From JBKHXF01 sp046566145 (GTDB lineage Bacteria; Actinomycetota; Nitriliruptoria; Nitriliruptorales; Nitriliruptoraceae): a stretch of DNA of 64,000 bases. Below, in pieces: positions 57,084 through 64,000 of the stretch. The notes under the pieces are model-generated. The model had not been told where the DNA came from, did no database searches, and saw only the letters and a program-made list of their open reading frames with translations. The position numbers and the translations under genes were made by a program. The stretch covers positions 34,826-98,825 of the forward strand of contig JBKHXF010000025.1 of assembly GCA_046566145.1 (NCBI GenBank), read 5' to 3'. Within the stretch, counting starts at the first letter, position 1, and the number at the start of each line of letters is the position of its first letter.

Positions 57084-59048
57084 GTGACCGAGCTGATCGC
57101 GCTGGCGCTGGGCGGCATCCCCCTCGGGGCGATGTACGCCCTGCAGGCCATGGGCATCGTGCTCGTCTACAAGACCTCGGGGGTCTTCAACTTCGCCCAG
57201 GGCGCCATCGGGATGATGGCGGCGTTCATCGCCTCGTCCCTCGCGCTGTCGTACGGGTTGCCGATGCCCGTGGCGCTGGTGGGGGCGCTCGCGTTCGGGG
57301 CCCTCACCGGTGTGGTCATGGAGCGGCTGACGATCCGGCCGGTCGAGGGGACGCTGCAGCGCACCGTCGTCACGCTCGGCTGGCTCCTCGGGCTGCAGGG
57401 CCTCGCGCAGGTGCTGTTCGGGCAGGGCGCGGGTCGGGGCTTCCTGACCGTGTTCCCCCAGACGCTCGCGTTCCGCATCGACGGGCTCGCCGTCGGGTTC
57501 TCCGTGGACCAGCTCGGCGTCGTCGCCGTCGCGCTCGGCGTCGCCGGCGGGCTCGCCGCGTTCTTCCGCCGCTCGTCGTTCGGCATCTCGATGCGGGCCG
57601 TCGCCGACGCGCCGGAGGCCGCCGGGCTGCTCGGGGTCGACGTCGGACGGGTCACGCTGGTGTCGTGGGCGCTCGGCGCCGGCCTCGCCGCGCTCTCCGG
57701 GGTGCTCGTCACGCCGCTGCTCGCCACGCTCGACACCGTCGGGCTGATCATCTTCACGATCCAGGCGCTCGCGGCCGCGCTCATCGGGCGGCTCACCTCG
57801 CTGCCGCGGACGCTGGTGGGTGGGCTCGCGCTCGGCATGGCCCAGCCGGTCATCGGTCGCGTGCTGTCCCTCGGCGCCGGCGCCAACGAGCTGATCGCGT
57901 TCGCGTTCATCCTGGGCGCGCTGCTGCTGCGCCGACGGACCGGCCGCGGCGACTCGGGCGCCGGCGGCCTCGCCCCGGTGCCGCTGCGGCCCCTGCCGCG
58001 GGGGCGCGCCGCCGCCCTCGCCGCCGCCGGCATCGGCGTCGGCCTGCTGGTGCAGGGGACCGTGCTCGACCCGGGTGTCACCTCCCGCTCGGTGGCGGTC
58101 ACCGCCATCTGGGGGCTGGCGGTGCTGTCGTTGACGCTCCTCGGCGGCGTCGCCGGCCAGGTGTCGTTGTGCCAGGGGGTGTTCATGGGCGTCGGCGGGT
58201 ACGGCGCGGCCATCGCCGTCGGCGCGGGCGTGCCGTTCGTGCCGGCGCTGGTCCTCGGCGCCACGCTCGCGGCCCTCGTCGCGGCCGTCGTCGGCCTCCC
58301 CGCGCTGCGGCTGCGCGGGCTCGAGCTCGCCATCGTCACGCTCTCGCTCGCGTTCGCGGCCGACCGCTACATCTTCACCTCGCTGACGCCGCTGGTCGGC
58401 CCGGACCGACGCCGCCCCCTGCCGCGACCCGAGTGGCTGAACCCGCGCATCACCACCGTCGACGCGGGCGGGCAGGCGCTGGAGATCACCGACTGGCGCC
58501 CCTACGCGCTCCTCGCGCTCGTGCTGTTCCTCCTCGCCGCATGGGGGGTCGCGTCGCTGCGACGCGGCCGCACCGGCGCCGCCTTCACCGCGCTGCGCTC
58601 GTCGGAGGCGGCCACGTCCGCGATGGGCTTCTCGGTGGTCGCCGTGAAGCTCAAGGGCTTCGCGCTCTCCGGGTTCCTCGCCGGGCTGGGCGGTGCGGCG
58701 TTCGCCGGGCTCGGCCAGCTCGCCGGCGCGACCGCGTTCGGCTTCGACCGCTCCATCACGCTGCTGGCGTACGCCGTCATCGTCGGGCTCGGCTCCGTGC
58801 CCGGCGCGTTCCTCGGCGGGCTGATCGTGACGCTCTCGACCCTGTCCTTCGGCGGCGACCAGGGCGCCGTCGCCACCGACGCCGGCGCGCTCGTCACCGT
58901 CGCGACCGCCGTCGTGCTGGTCGTCGTGCTCCGGGTCGCGCCGCAGGGCCTCGCCGGGCTGGCCGCGGACGTGCGCACCCGGGTGGCGCGGGCCGGCCGC
59001 CGGCGCGGACCGTCGGCGGAGCTCGCGGCCGAGGGGGTGGCGTCGTGA
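57084..59048 (+). CDS. Fused LivH-LivM ABC permease
   Basis: A 654-residue polytopic protein fusing both permease subunits of a HAAT-type importer. The LivH half (about 1-285) starts LIALALGGIPLGAMYALQAMGIVLVYKTSGVFNFAQGAIGM in outline. The LivM half (about 325-625) has LSLTLLGGVAGQVSLCQGVFMGVGGYGAA, GRTGAAFTALRSSEAATSAMGFSV with the EAA-like loop, and FDRSITLLAYAVIVGLGSVPGAFLGG. A short basic linker joins them. GTG 57084 lies ten bases after the binding-protein stop. Its stop overlaps livG (GTGA). Confidence 0.9.
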   Translation: MTELIALALGGIPLGAMYALQAMGIVLVYKTSGVFNFAQGAIGMMAAFIASSLALSYGLPMPVALVGALAFGALTGVVMERLTIRPVEGTLQRTVVTLGWLLGLQGLAQVLFGQGAGRGFLTVFPQTLAFRIDGLAVGFSVDQLGVVAVALGVAGGLAAFFRRSSFGISMRAVADAPEAAGLLGVDVGRVTLVSWALGAGLAALSGVLVTPLLATLDTVGLIIFTIQALAAALIGRLTSLPRTLVGGLALGMAQPVIGRVLSLGAGANELIAFAFILGALLLRRRTGRGDSGAGGLAPVPLRPLPRGRAAALAAAGIGVGLLVQGTVLDPGVTSRSVAVTAIWGLAVLSLTLLGGVAGQVSLCQGVFMGVGGYGAAIAVGAGVPFVPALVLGATLAALVAAVVGLPALRLRGLELAIVTLSLAFAADRYIFTSLTPLVGPDRRRPLPRPEWLNPRITTVDAGGQALEITDWRPYALLALVLFLLAAWGVASLRRGRTGAAFTALRSSEAATSAMGFSVVAVKLKGFALSGFLAGLGGAAFAGLGQLAGATAFGFDRSITLLAYAVIVGLGSVPGAFLGGLIVTLSTLSFGGDQGAVATDAGALVTVATAVVLVVVLRVAPQGLAGLAADVRTRVARAGRRRGPSAELAAEGVAS

Positions 59049-59845
59049 GCCTGTTGGAGCTGCGTGACGTCGTGGTCCGCTTCGGCGGGGTGACGGCCGT
59101 GGACGGCCTGTCGCTGACCGTCCACCCCGGCGAGATCGTCGGGCTCATCGGCCCGAACGGCGCCGGCAAGACCGTGACGTTCAACGTGGTCACCGGCCTG
59201 CAGCGGCCCGACGAGGGCACGGTCCACCTCGACGGGACGGACGTCACCGCGGCGCCGCCGCACGTCCGCACCGCCCTCGGTCTCGGACGGACGTTCCAGA
59301 TCGTGCAGCTCTTCTCCGGCATGACGGTGCGGGAGAACCTGATGGTCGCGGCGCACCGCTTCACCCGGTCGGGGGCGGTGGCCGACGCGCTGCGGCTGCC
59401 GGCCCGCCGGCGCGCGCTCGCCGAGGCGACCGAGCGGGCCGACGCCCTGCTCGACTTCCTCGGGCTGACCGACCTCGCCGACACACCCGTCGACACGCTG
59501 CCGATCGGGCAGGCCCGGCTGGTCGAGCTCGCCCGCGCGCTGACGCTGCGCCCGCGCGTGCTGCTGCTCGACGAGCCGGCGTCCGGGCTCGACCCGGCCG
59601 AGACGGCCGAATTCGCCCGTCTGCTCGCGCGTGTCCGCGCGACCGTCGGCTGCGGGATGCTGCTGGTCGAGCACGACATGTCGGTCGTGATGCCGCTCTG
59701 CGACCACGTCCACGCGATGAACTTCGGGCGACCGCTCGCCGACGGCAGCCCCGACGAGGTCCGACGGCACCCGGACGTGCTCGCCAGCTACCTCGGGGCC
59801 GACGCCGCCGGCGCGCCCGCGGACGACGTGGCGGGGGTCGGCTGA
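59045..59845 (+). CDS. ABC transporter ATP-binding protein LivG-like
   Basis: A 266-residue ATPase. Walker A is GPNGAGKT (about residues 37-44), Walker B LLLDEPASGLDP, and the switch His in LLVEHDM. The signature is LPIGQARLVELARAL instead of LS.GQ..; Ser and the following Gly position are replaced by Pro-Ile. FQIVQLFSGMTVRENLMVAA is typical of LivG. GTG 59045 overlaps the permease stop and its own stop shares one base with livF (TGATG). Confidence 0.92.
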   Translation: MSLLELRDVVVRFGGVTAVDGLSLTVHPGEIVGLIGPNGAGKTVTFNVVTGLQRPDEGTVHLDGTDVTAAPPHVRTALGLGRTFQIVQLFSGMTVRENLMVAAHRFTRSGAVADALRLPARRRALAEATERADALLDFLGLTDLADTPVDTLPIGQARLVELARALTLRPRVLLLDEPASGLDPAETAEFARLLARVRATVGCGMLLVEHDMSVVMPLCDHVHAMNFGRPLADGSPDEVRRHPDVLASYLGADAAGAPADDVAGVG

Positions 59846-60747
59846 TGGCGCTGCTCGAGGTCGAGGACCTGACCGTGCGGTACGGCGCCGTCACGGCCGT
59901 GCGCGAGGTGTCGCTCGCCGTCGAGGAGGGCGCGACGCTCGCGGTGCTCGGCGCCAACGGTGCCGGCAAGACCAGCCTGCTGCGGGCGCTGACCGGGCTC
60001 GAGCCCGTCGCGGGCGGCCGCGTCCGGTTCGACGGCACCGACGTCACCGGCTGGGCGCCGCACCGCATCGCCCGCCGGCGCGTCGCCCACGTCCCCGACG
60101 ACCGGGGGATCCTCCCCACGATGACCGTCGCCGAGAACCTGCGGATGGGCCTCGTCGGTGCGGGACGTGACGGCACGCCCGAGGGACGCGGGGCGCTGGC
60201 CGAGGTGCGCGAGCTGTTCCCGATCCTCGCCGAGCGCGCCGAGCAGACCGCCGGCGACCTCTCCGGCGGGCAGCAGCAGATGCTGACCATCGCGCGGGCG
60301 CTCGTGCAGGACCCCCGACTGCTGCTGCTCGACGAGATGTCGATGGGGCTCGCCCCGTCGATCGTCGCCGACCTGTTCGACGTGGTCCGCGACCTGCAGG
60401 GGCGCGGCATCACCATCGTGCTCGTCGAGCAGTTCGTCGGGCAGGCGCTGTCGGTCGCCGACGGGGTGATGGTGCTCGAACAGGGCCGGGTGATCGCCGC
60501 CGGCACACCCGACGAGCTCGCCGGCGACGACCTCGCCGCGGCCTACCTCGGCGCCGACGACGACGCCGCCATCGGCCCCGTGCCACCGCCGCCGGCGCGG
60601 GTGACCGCGCCCGTCACCGCCGCGCTCCCGCCCCGTCAGGTCCGGGCGCTCGAGCGCACCGCCCGTGCGCGCGGCACGAGCGTCGATGCGCTGGTCGCCG
60701 AGGCCGTGACCGACCTCCTCGCCGCCGACCGATCGGACACCGCATGA
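59845..60747 (+). CDS. ABC transporter ATP-binding protein LivF-like with extra C-terminal tail
   Basis: A 300-residue ATPase. Walker A is GANGAGKT, the signature LSGGQQQM is intact, and Walker B is LLLDEMSMGLAPS; the switch His is replaced by Gln (VLVEQF), as usual for LivF. After the LivF core (about residue 235) there is an added Pro-rich linker and a helical tail, PRQVRALERTARARGTSVDALVAEAVTDLL, resembling a ribbon-helix-helix segment. The tail is not normal in LivF. ATG 59845 shares a base with the livG stop; the stop overlaps the next gene (ATGA). Confidence 0.92.
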   Translation: MALLEVEDLTVRYGAVTAVREVSLAVEEGATLAVLGANGAGKTSLLRALTGLEPVAGGRVRFDGTDVTGWAPHRIARRRVAHVPDDRGILPTMTVAENLRMGLVGAGRDGTPEGRGALAEVRELFPILAERAEQTAGDLSGGQQQMLTIARALVQDPRLLLLDEMSMGLAPSIVADLFDVVRDLQGRGITIVLVEQFVGQALSVADGVMVLEQGRVIAAGTPDELAGDDLAAAYLGADDDAAIGPVPPPPARVTAPVTAALPPRQVRALERTARARGTSVDALVAEAVTDLLAADRSDTA

Positions 60748-62156
60748 GCACCCGGGGCACGAGCACCCGCGCCGTCCCGATCGTCGCAACGCGCCGGCGA
60801 TGGTCCGTCGGCCTCGCCGCGACCTCGCTGCTGCCGGCGGTCGTCGGGCTGCTGCTCGTGCGACCCGCGCCGGCGGTCGGCGCCGACCCCGAGCTCGGCC
60901 TGTTCGCCGTCACCGGCACGGCCGGGGCCGTCGTGCTCGACGGGGACGTCGGCGCCGGCGGCGGGCTCACCGTCCTCGACGGTGGCGTGCCGTCCGTGGC
61001 GGCCCGGCTCGACTCCGGACCGTCGTCGGCCGTCCGTGCCGCCGCCCTCGAGCCGGGGACCCTCGTGCGCACCGTCGCGGGTGTCGTCAACACCGAGGCC
61101 GGGGAGACGGTCGTGCCCGTGCCGCTCGCTGAGGCCGAGTTCCCGGGCGACGGGGAGTCGAGCGGCGACGTGCTCGGGTCGCTCGAGGAGGACGGGCTCC
61201 GGCTCGACGGGCTCACCGCGAGCGCGTCGGCCGCCGCCGACCGCGCCGGCGGCACGGCCGTGGTCGGCGCCGGCACCGGCGAGGTGCCGGGGGTCGGTCC
61301 GGTCGTCGTCGAGACGGGTCGCGCCACCACCACGGTCACGGGTGACGCCACGACCGGGGTCCTGTCCGCGGTGTCGGCGTCGCGGGTGGGCCGGCTCGTG
61401 CTGGCCGACCAGGTCGTGGTGGAGGAGGTCGTCGGGACGGCGATCGTCCGGCTCGAGGGCGGCGTCCGGACCGCCGTCGGCTCGACCCGGGTCGGCGGCG
61501 TGACCGTCGGCGGTGTCCCGGTCGTCGTCACCGAGGACGGCGTGGTCGTCGACGACGAGGCCCCGCTGCCGCTCGGCACCGAGGACCCGAACGCCGTCGT
61601 CGCCGAGGTGCTCGCCGAGACCGGGCTCGCCCTGCGGCTCGTCGCCCCCACGGAGCGCGTCGAGGAGCGCTCGGCCGAGGCCGACTCCGGCGGGCTGCTC
61701 GTCACCGTCGCGTCACCGGCGCTCGCCGACGGCGGCCTGCCCGCCAACGACCTGACCCTCGTCATCGGCAGCGCGACCGCGACCCTGGCCGACGAGGCCC
61801 CGCCGGCGCCGCTGCCTTCGCTCGACCTCGGCAGCGCGCCTGACCCGGCGGCCCCCGTGACCGAGACCGGGTCCGCCGGGCTCGCGCCGCTCCCCGGCCC
61901 CGGCTCGGGTGCGGTCGGACCCGTCCCGTCGGGTGAGGGTCCGGCCGCGGGCTCGCCGGCGGCCGAGGTCGCCCCGCCGGCGGAGGTCGCCCCGCCGGCC
62001 GGCCCCACGGCTGCGCCCACGTCGCAGGTCCTGGTCGCGGGGCGCCGTGTCGACGCCCGGACCGCGATCGCTGCCGTCGGTGCCTGGCAGCTGCTGAGCC
62101 TCGCGACCTGCACCCTCGCGGCGTTCACGTTGCGCGGACCGGGGGTGCCGGCGTGA
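60744..62156 (+). CDS. Large exported protein of the transporter operon
   Basis: A 470-residue protein, unrecognised. The signal segment is WSVGLAATSLLPAVVGLLLV (about 20-39). The mature part is low-complexity Gly/Val/Thr/Asp-rich with strand-forming repeats (ADPELGLFAVTGTAGAV..., VGGVTVGGVPVVVTEDGVVV in outline), suggesting a beta-solenoid or adhesin-like surface domain. A Pro/Gly/Ala linker with AEVAPPAEVAPPAG repeats precedes a C-terminal membrane helix (about 443-463). ATG 60744 overlaps livF, so translation is coupled to the transporter. It may tether or present ligand to the binding protein. Confidence 0.7.
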   Translation: MSTRGTSTRAVPIVATRRRWSVGLAATSLLPAVVGLLLVRPAPAVGADPELGLFAVTGTAGAVVLDGDVGAGGGLTVLDGGVPSVAARLDSGPSSAVRAAALEPGTLVRTVAGVVNTEAGETVVPVPLAEAEFPGDGESSGDVLGSLEEDGLRLDGLTASASAAADRAGGTAVVGAGTGEVPGVGPVVVETGRATTTVTGDATTGVLSAVSASRVGRLVLADQVVVEEVVGTAIVRLEGGVRTAVGSTRVGGVTVGGVPVVVTEDGVVVDDEAPLPLGTEDPNAVVAEVLAETGLALRLVAPTERVEERSAEADSGGLLVTVASPALADGGLPANDLTLVIGSATATLADEAPPAPLPSLDLGSAPDPAAPVTETGSAGLAPLPGPGSGAVGPVPSGEGPAAGSPAAEVAPPAEVAPPAGPTAAPTSQVLVAGRRVDARTAIAAVGAWQLLSLATCTLAAFTLRGPGVPA

Positions 62157-62425
62157 GGCGCGGCGCGGGCCTCGATCCGGTCGCTCGGCTCGCCCGCAAC
62201 GGCTCGCCCGTGCGGACGGCCTGCTGGGTCTGCGGCACGCCGGCGGACCGCAGCCGCACCCGCGGGTCGTGCCCGGTCTGCGGCTGGGTCGAGCCCGGCG
62301 CGTCGACCGGGCCGGACGAGGACGACGACACCCGCGCGGTCGTGCTCGTCATCGGGGCCACCGTCCTCAACCTGCTCATCCTCGCGGCGCTCGCGCTCGC
62401 CCTGCTGTCCTCCCGGGGCGGCTGA
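62153..62425 (+). CDS. Small zinc-ribbon membrane protein
   Basis: A 90-residue protein. CWVCGTP (about 24-30) and CPVCGWVEPG (about 40-49) form a two-knuckle zinc ribbon, followed by an acidic stretch (DEDDD) and one C-terminal membrane helix (about 62-85). GTG 62153 overlaps the preceding stop (GTGA), making it last in the operon. Function unknown. Confidence 0.72.
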   Translation: MRRGAGLDPVARLARNGSPVRTACWVCGTPADRSRTRGSCPVCGWVEPGASTGPDEDDDTRAVVLVIGATVLNLLILAALALALLSSRGG

Positions 62426-62523
62426 CACCGGCGTGGTGCCGGCGGGGCGGAGCCCGCGGGCGGCTGACGGTCGGACCGGCGGTTGAGCCGTCCGTGAACC
62501 TCCGCCCGGACGAACCCCGGGCG

Positions 62524-63318
62524 ATGACCGACCTGGCCCCCGCCCCGCCCCCGCCCGTCTCGTGGCCCGTCCCCGACGAGCCGATCAGCCGCGAGCCGAT
62601 CGTGCGCGTCACCCTTCCGGTGATGCTCATGCGGTGGACCGCCCTCACGTACGTGCACTGGCGGGTCGACCCGGACGTCGTCGCCCGGTCGCTGCCCGAC
62701 GGCCTGACCCCGGACGTCCTCGACGGCAGCGCCTGGGTCGGGCTCATCCCGTTCGTGATGCGTGGCGTCCGCCCGCCCGGCACGCCCGACGTGCTCCCGT
62801 GGGTGGGCGACTTCCCCGAGACCAACGTGCGCACCTACGTCGTCGGCCCGGACGGGGGCCGCGGCGTGTACTTCCACTCGCTGGAGGCGTCGCGGCTCGG
62901 CGCGGTCCTCGCGGCTCGGGGCGCCTACGGGCTGCCGTACACGTGGGCCCGGATGCGGGTCACCGCCGCACAGGGGACGGTGCGCTACTCGAGCCGCCGG
63001 CGCTGGCCGTCCCCGCGAGGGGCTCGCAGCGACCTGACCGTGCGGGTCGGTACCCGGCTCCGGTCCGACGAGGTCACGGAGCTCGACGACTTCCTCGCGG
63101 GGCGCTGGTCCCTCTACGTCGATGCGCCGTGGGGGCTGTCCCGAGCGCCGGTCGACCATCCGGCGTGGCCGCTGCACCGCGCTGAGATCGTGCACCTGCG
63201 GGACGAGCTGGTGGCCGCAGCGGGGTACGGCGACCTCGCATCGGGTGTCCCCGACCACGTCCGCGTGACGCCCGGCGTCCCGGTACGGGTCGGGTTGCCG
63301 CGCCGAGTCATCCCCTGA
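62524..63318 (+). CDS. DUF2071 (YqjF-like) protein
   Basis: A 264-residue protein of the acetoacetate decarboxylase-like DUF2071 family. It contains MRWTALTYVHWRVDPDVVARSLPDGLTPDVLDGSAWVGLIPFVMRGVRPP in outline, FPETNVRTYVV, and GVYFHSLEASRLGAVLAARGAYGLPY, all diagnostic. The family has no assigned reaction. The ATG 62524 is used; an in-frame GTG at 62494 is the alternative. It is 98 bases after the transporter operon and may not belong to it. Confidence 0.88.
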   Translation: MTDLAPAPPPPVSWPVPDEPISREPIVRVTLPVMLMRWTALTYVHWRVDPDVVARSLPDGLTPDVLDGSAWVGLIPFVMRGVRPPGTPDVLPWVGDFPETNVRTYVVGPDGGRGVYFHSLEASRLGAVLAARGAYGLPYTWARMRVTAAQGTVRYSSRRRWPSPRGARSDLTVRVGTRLRSDEVTELDDFLAGRWSLYVDAPWGLSRAPVDHPAWPLHRAEIVHLRDELVAAAGYGDLASGVPDHVRVTPGVPVRVGLPRRVIP

Positions 63319-63464
63319 CAGACGTCGACCTGCCCTGTCGACGCACCCGTGGCCGGGCACGCGTGGCGTGCCCGGCGAGCGGGGCGAGGGTGGGGTGCGG
63401 CGTCCGTGGGCGTCCGTGGGAGTGGGCGGGGGTCGGCGTCGCGCTCGGGGCTGGTGGGCGGGGT
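63319..63464. other. G-rich intergenic region, no gene seen
   Basis: A strongly G-skewed gap between convergent genes. It contains a tandem 10-bp duplication (CGTCCGTGGG twice, 63401-63420) and several runs of three to five G. No terminator hairpin or coding frame was recognised. Confidence 0.5.
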
Positions 63465-64000
63465 TCAGCCGGGGGGGTGAGTGGGGTCGCCGTCGCGGGG
63501 GAGGTGTGTGGGTCCGCGGGGTGGCCGCCGGCGCCGGCGGAGCCGGGTGGCCTTGGGCACCGAGGTCGCGGCGAGTGCGCCGGTGGGTGAGGTGATCGTG
63601 GCGGTCCGGCTGGCCGGGTCCATGGTGATGTGCCAGCCGTGGTCGTGGTGGGCGCGGTGGTGCCGTCGGCAGAGCGCGACGAGGTTGCCGTCGGTGTGGC
63701 TGCCGCCGCGGGAGCGGTGCGTGAGGTGGTGCAGGTCGGTCCAGGCGATGGGTCGGTCGCAGCCGGGCCAGCGGCAGCCGGCGTCGATGGCGCCGATGGC
63801 GACCCTTGCTTCGGTGGGGATGGCGTCGGTGGTGGAGGAGACGGCGAGGGGCCGCATCCCGTCGCGCAGCACGACCCGCAGCCGTGCGTCGAGGGAGAGC
63901 CGTTCGATGGTGCGGCGGGTGAGCCAGCCGCCGGCGCCGGGCAGCCGGCCTTCCAACCGGCCGATCAGCGTCTGGTCTGGATCAGCCAGGTCGGTCAGGT
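63465..64000 (-). CDS. DUF222/HNH endonuclease domain protein (5' end outside window)
   Basis: The C-terminal 178 codons of a minus-strand gene whose start lies beyond base 64000; the frame is open to the edge. The HNH site is DAGCRWPGCDRPIAWTDLHHLTHRSRGG in outline, then HTDGNLVALCRRHHRAHH, giving paired Cys, His-His, Asn and His. The upstream part (ERLSLDARLRVVLRDG) is DUF222-like. The last 35 residues are basic and Pro-rich (LRRRRRPPRGP). These proteins are common and multicopy in actinobacteria and resemble mobile-intron or toxin nucleases; the role here is unknown. Confidence 0.9.
   Translation of the reverse strand, partial: LTDLADPDQTLIGRLEGRLPGAGGWLTRRTIERLSLDARLRVVLRDGMRPLAVSSTTDAIPTEARVAIGAIDAGCRWPGCDRPIAWTDLHHLTHRSRGGSHTDGNLVALCRRHHRAHHDHGWHITMDPASRTATITSPTGALAATSVPKATRLRRRRRPPRGPTHLPRDGDPTHPPG

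Noticed and set aside
63319..63464. Possible short gene or G-quadruplex element in the G-rich gap
   Set aside because: Frames there lack coding character and the G-runs are not regularly spaced; too little support for a quadruplex claim.
1..64000. tRNA, rRNA, CRISPR and insertion sequence signals
   Set aside because: Scanning gaps on both strands gave no cloverleaf, no regularly spaced repeats and no transposase-like protein. Two short tandem or direct repeats were seen but neither is a CRISPR.

Overview
The window is very GC-rich DNA (roughly 74-75 % by eye) with densely packed genes, frequent GTG starts and many 1-4 bp stop/start overlaps (GTGA, ATGA, TGATG). Gene content points to a high-GC actinobacterium: gatCAB, a glgA-type glycogen synthase next to glgC, a SigB/F-like sigma factor with an RsbW-like protein, a DUF222/HNH protein and a group II truncated haemoglobin. 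The deep-branching high-GC Actinomycetota (Nitriliruptoria or Acidimicrobiia-like) fit the mix, but that placement is inference. No rRNA, tRNA, CRISPR array, insertion sequence or phage gene was seen.

Layout. 0-10 kb is housekeeping: pncB (cut by the window edge), a DUF983 protein, glgCA on the minus strand, then gatCAB, a small membrane protein and dxs on the plus strand. 10-14.7 kb holds a stress-type sigma factor module and ilvBN preceded by a Val-rich leader peptide with stacked hairpins (an attenuator). 14.7-22 kb has an odd two-component pair, three related PlsC-type acyltransferases, and an arginine/ornithine catabolic divergon (ddaH-rocD facing an Lrp/AsnC regulator). 22-24.6 kb carries two CitE/malyl-CoA-lyase-type enzymes divergent from a MaoC hydratase, suggesting glyoxylate/mesaconate CoA-ester chemistry. 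24.7-30.2 kb has a dGTPase-like HD protein, an acetyltransferase, glbO, serA and kynU.

30.4-38.7 kb is a ten-gene type II fatty acid and phospholipid operon: fabD, a lysine-free biotinyl/lipoyl-like protein, fabH, fabG, acpP, fabF, an acyl-CoA carboxylase beta subunit, plsC, acpS and fabI. Its promoter is flanked by two near-identical 14-bp palindromes centred exactly 40 bp apart, and it ends at a strong hairpin. 38.7-46.1 kb has a secreted protein, a DUF421 protein and a universal stress protein on the minus strand, then a complete 2-oxoacid dehydrogenase operon (E1 alpha, E1 beta, E2, E3).

46.2-64 kb is the most accessory part: a thiol-dependent quinone reductase, a VanY-like lipoprotein, a KstD-like flavoprotein, and a TetR regulator beside an 18-bp palindrome. 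Downstream lies an apparent copper module: a lipoprotein fusing a cupredoxin, a beta-helix and a membrane tail, followed by a Tat-exported two-domain multicopper oxidase. A six-gene ABC operon follows (anchored binding protein, fused LivHM permease, LivG, LivF with an extra tail, a large exported protein and a zinc-ribbon membrane protein). A DUF2071 protein and a truncated HNH gene close the window.

The strongest leads are the cupredoxin/beta-helix/multicopper-oxidase module with its operator, the Lys-less carrier-like protein and paired operators of the fab operon, and a highly over-represented palindromic octamer (CGCCGGCG) found in genes and intergenic gaps alike.
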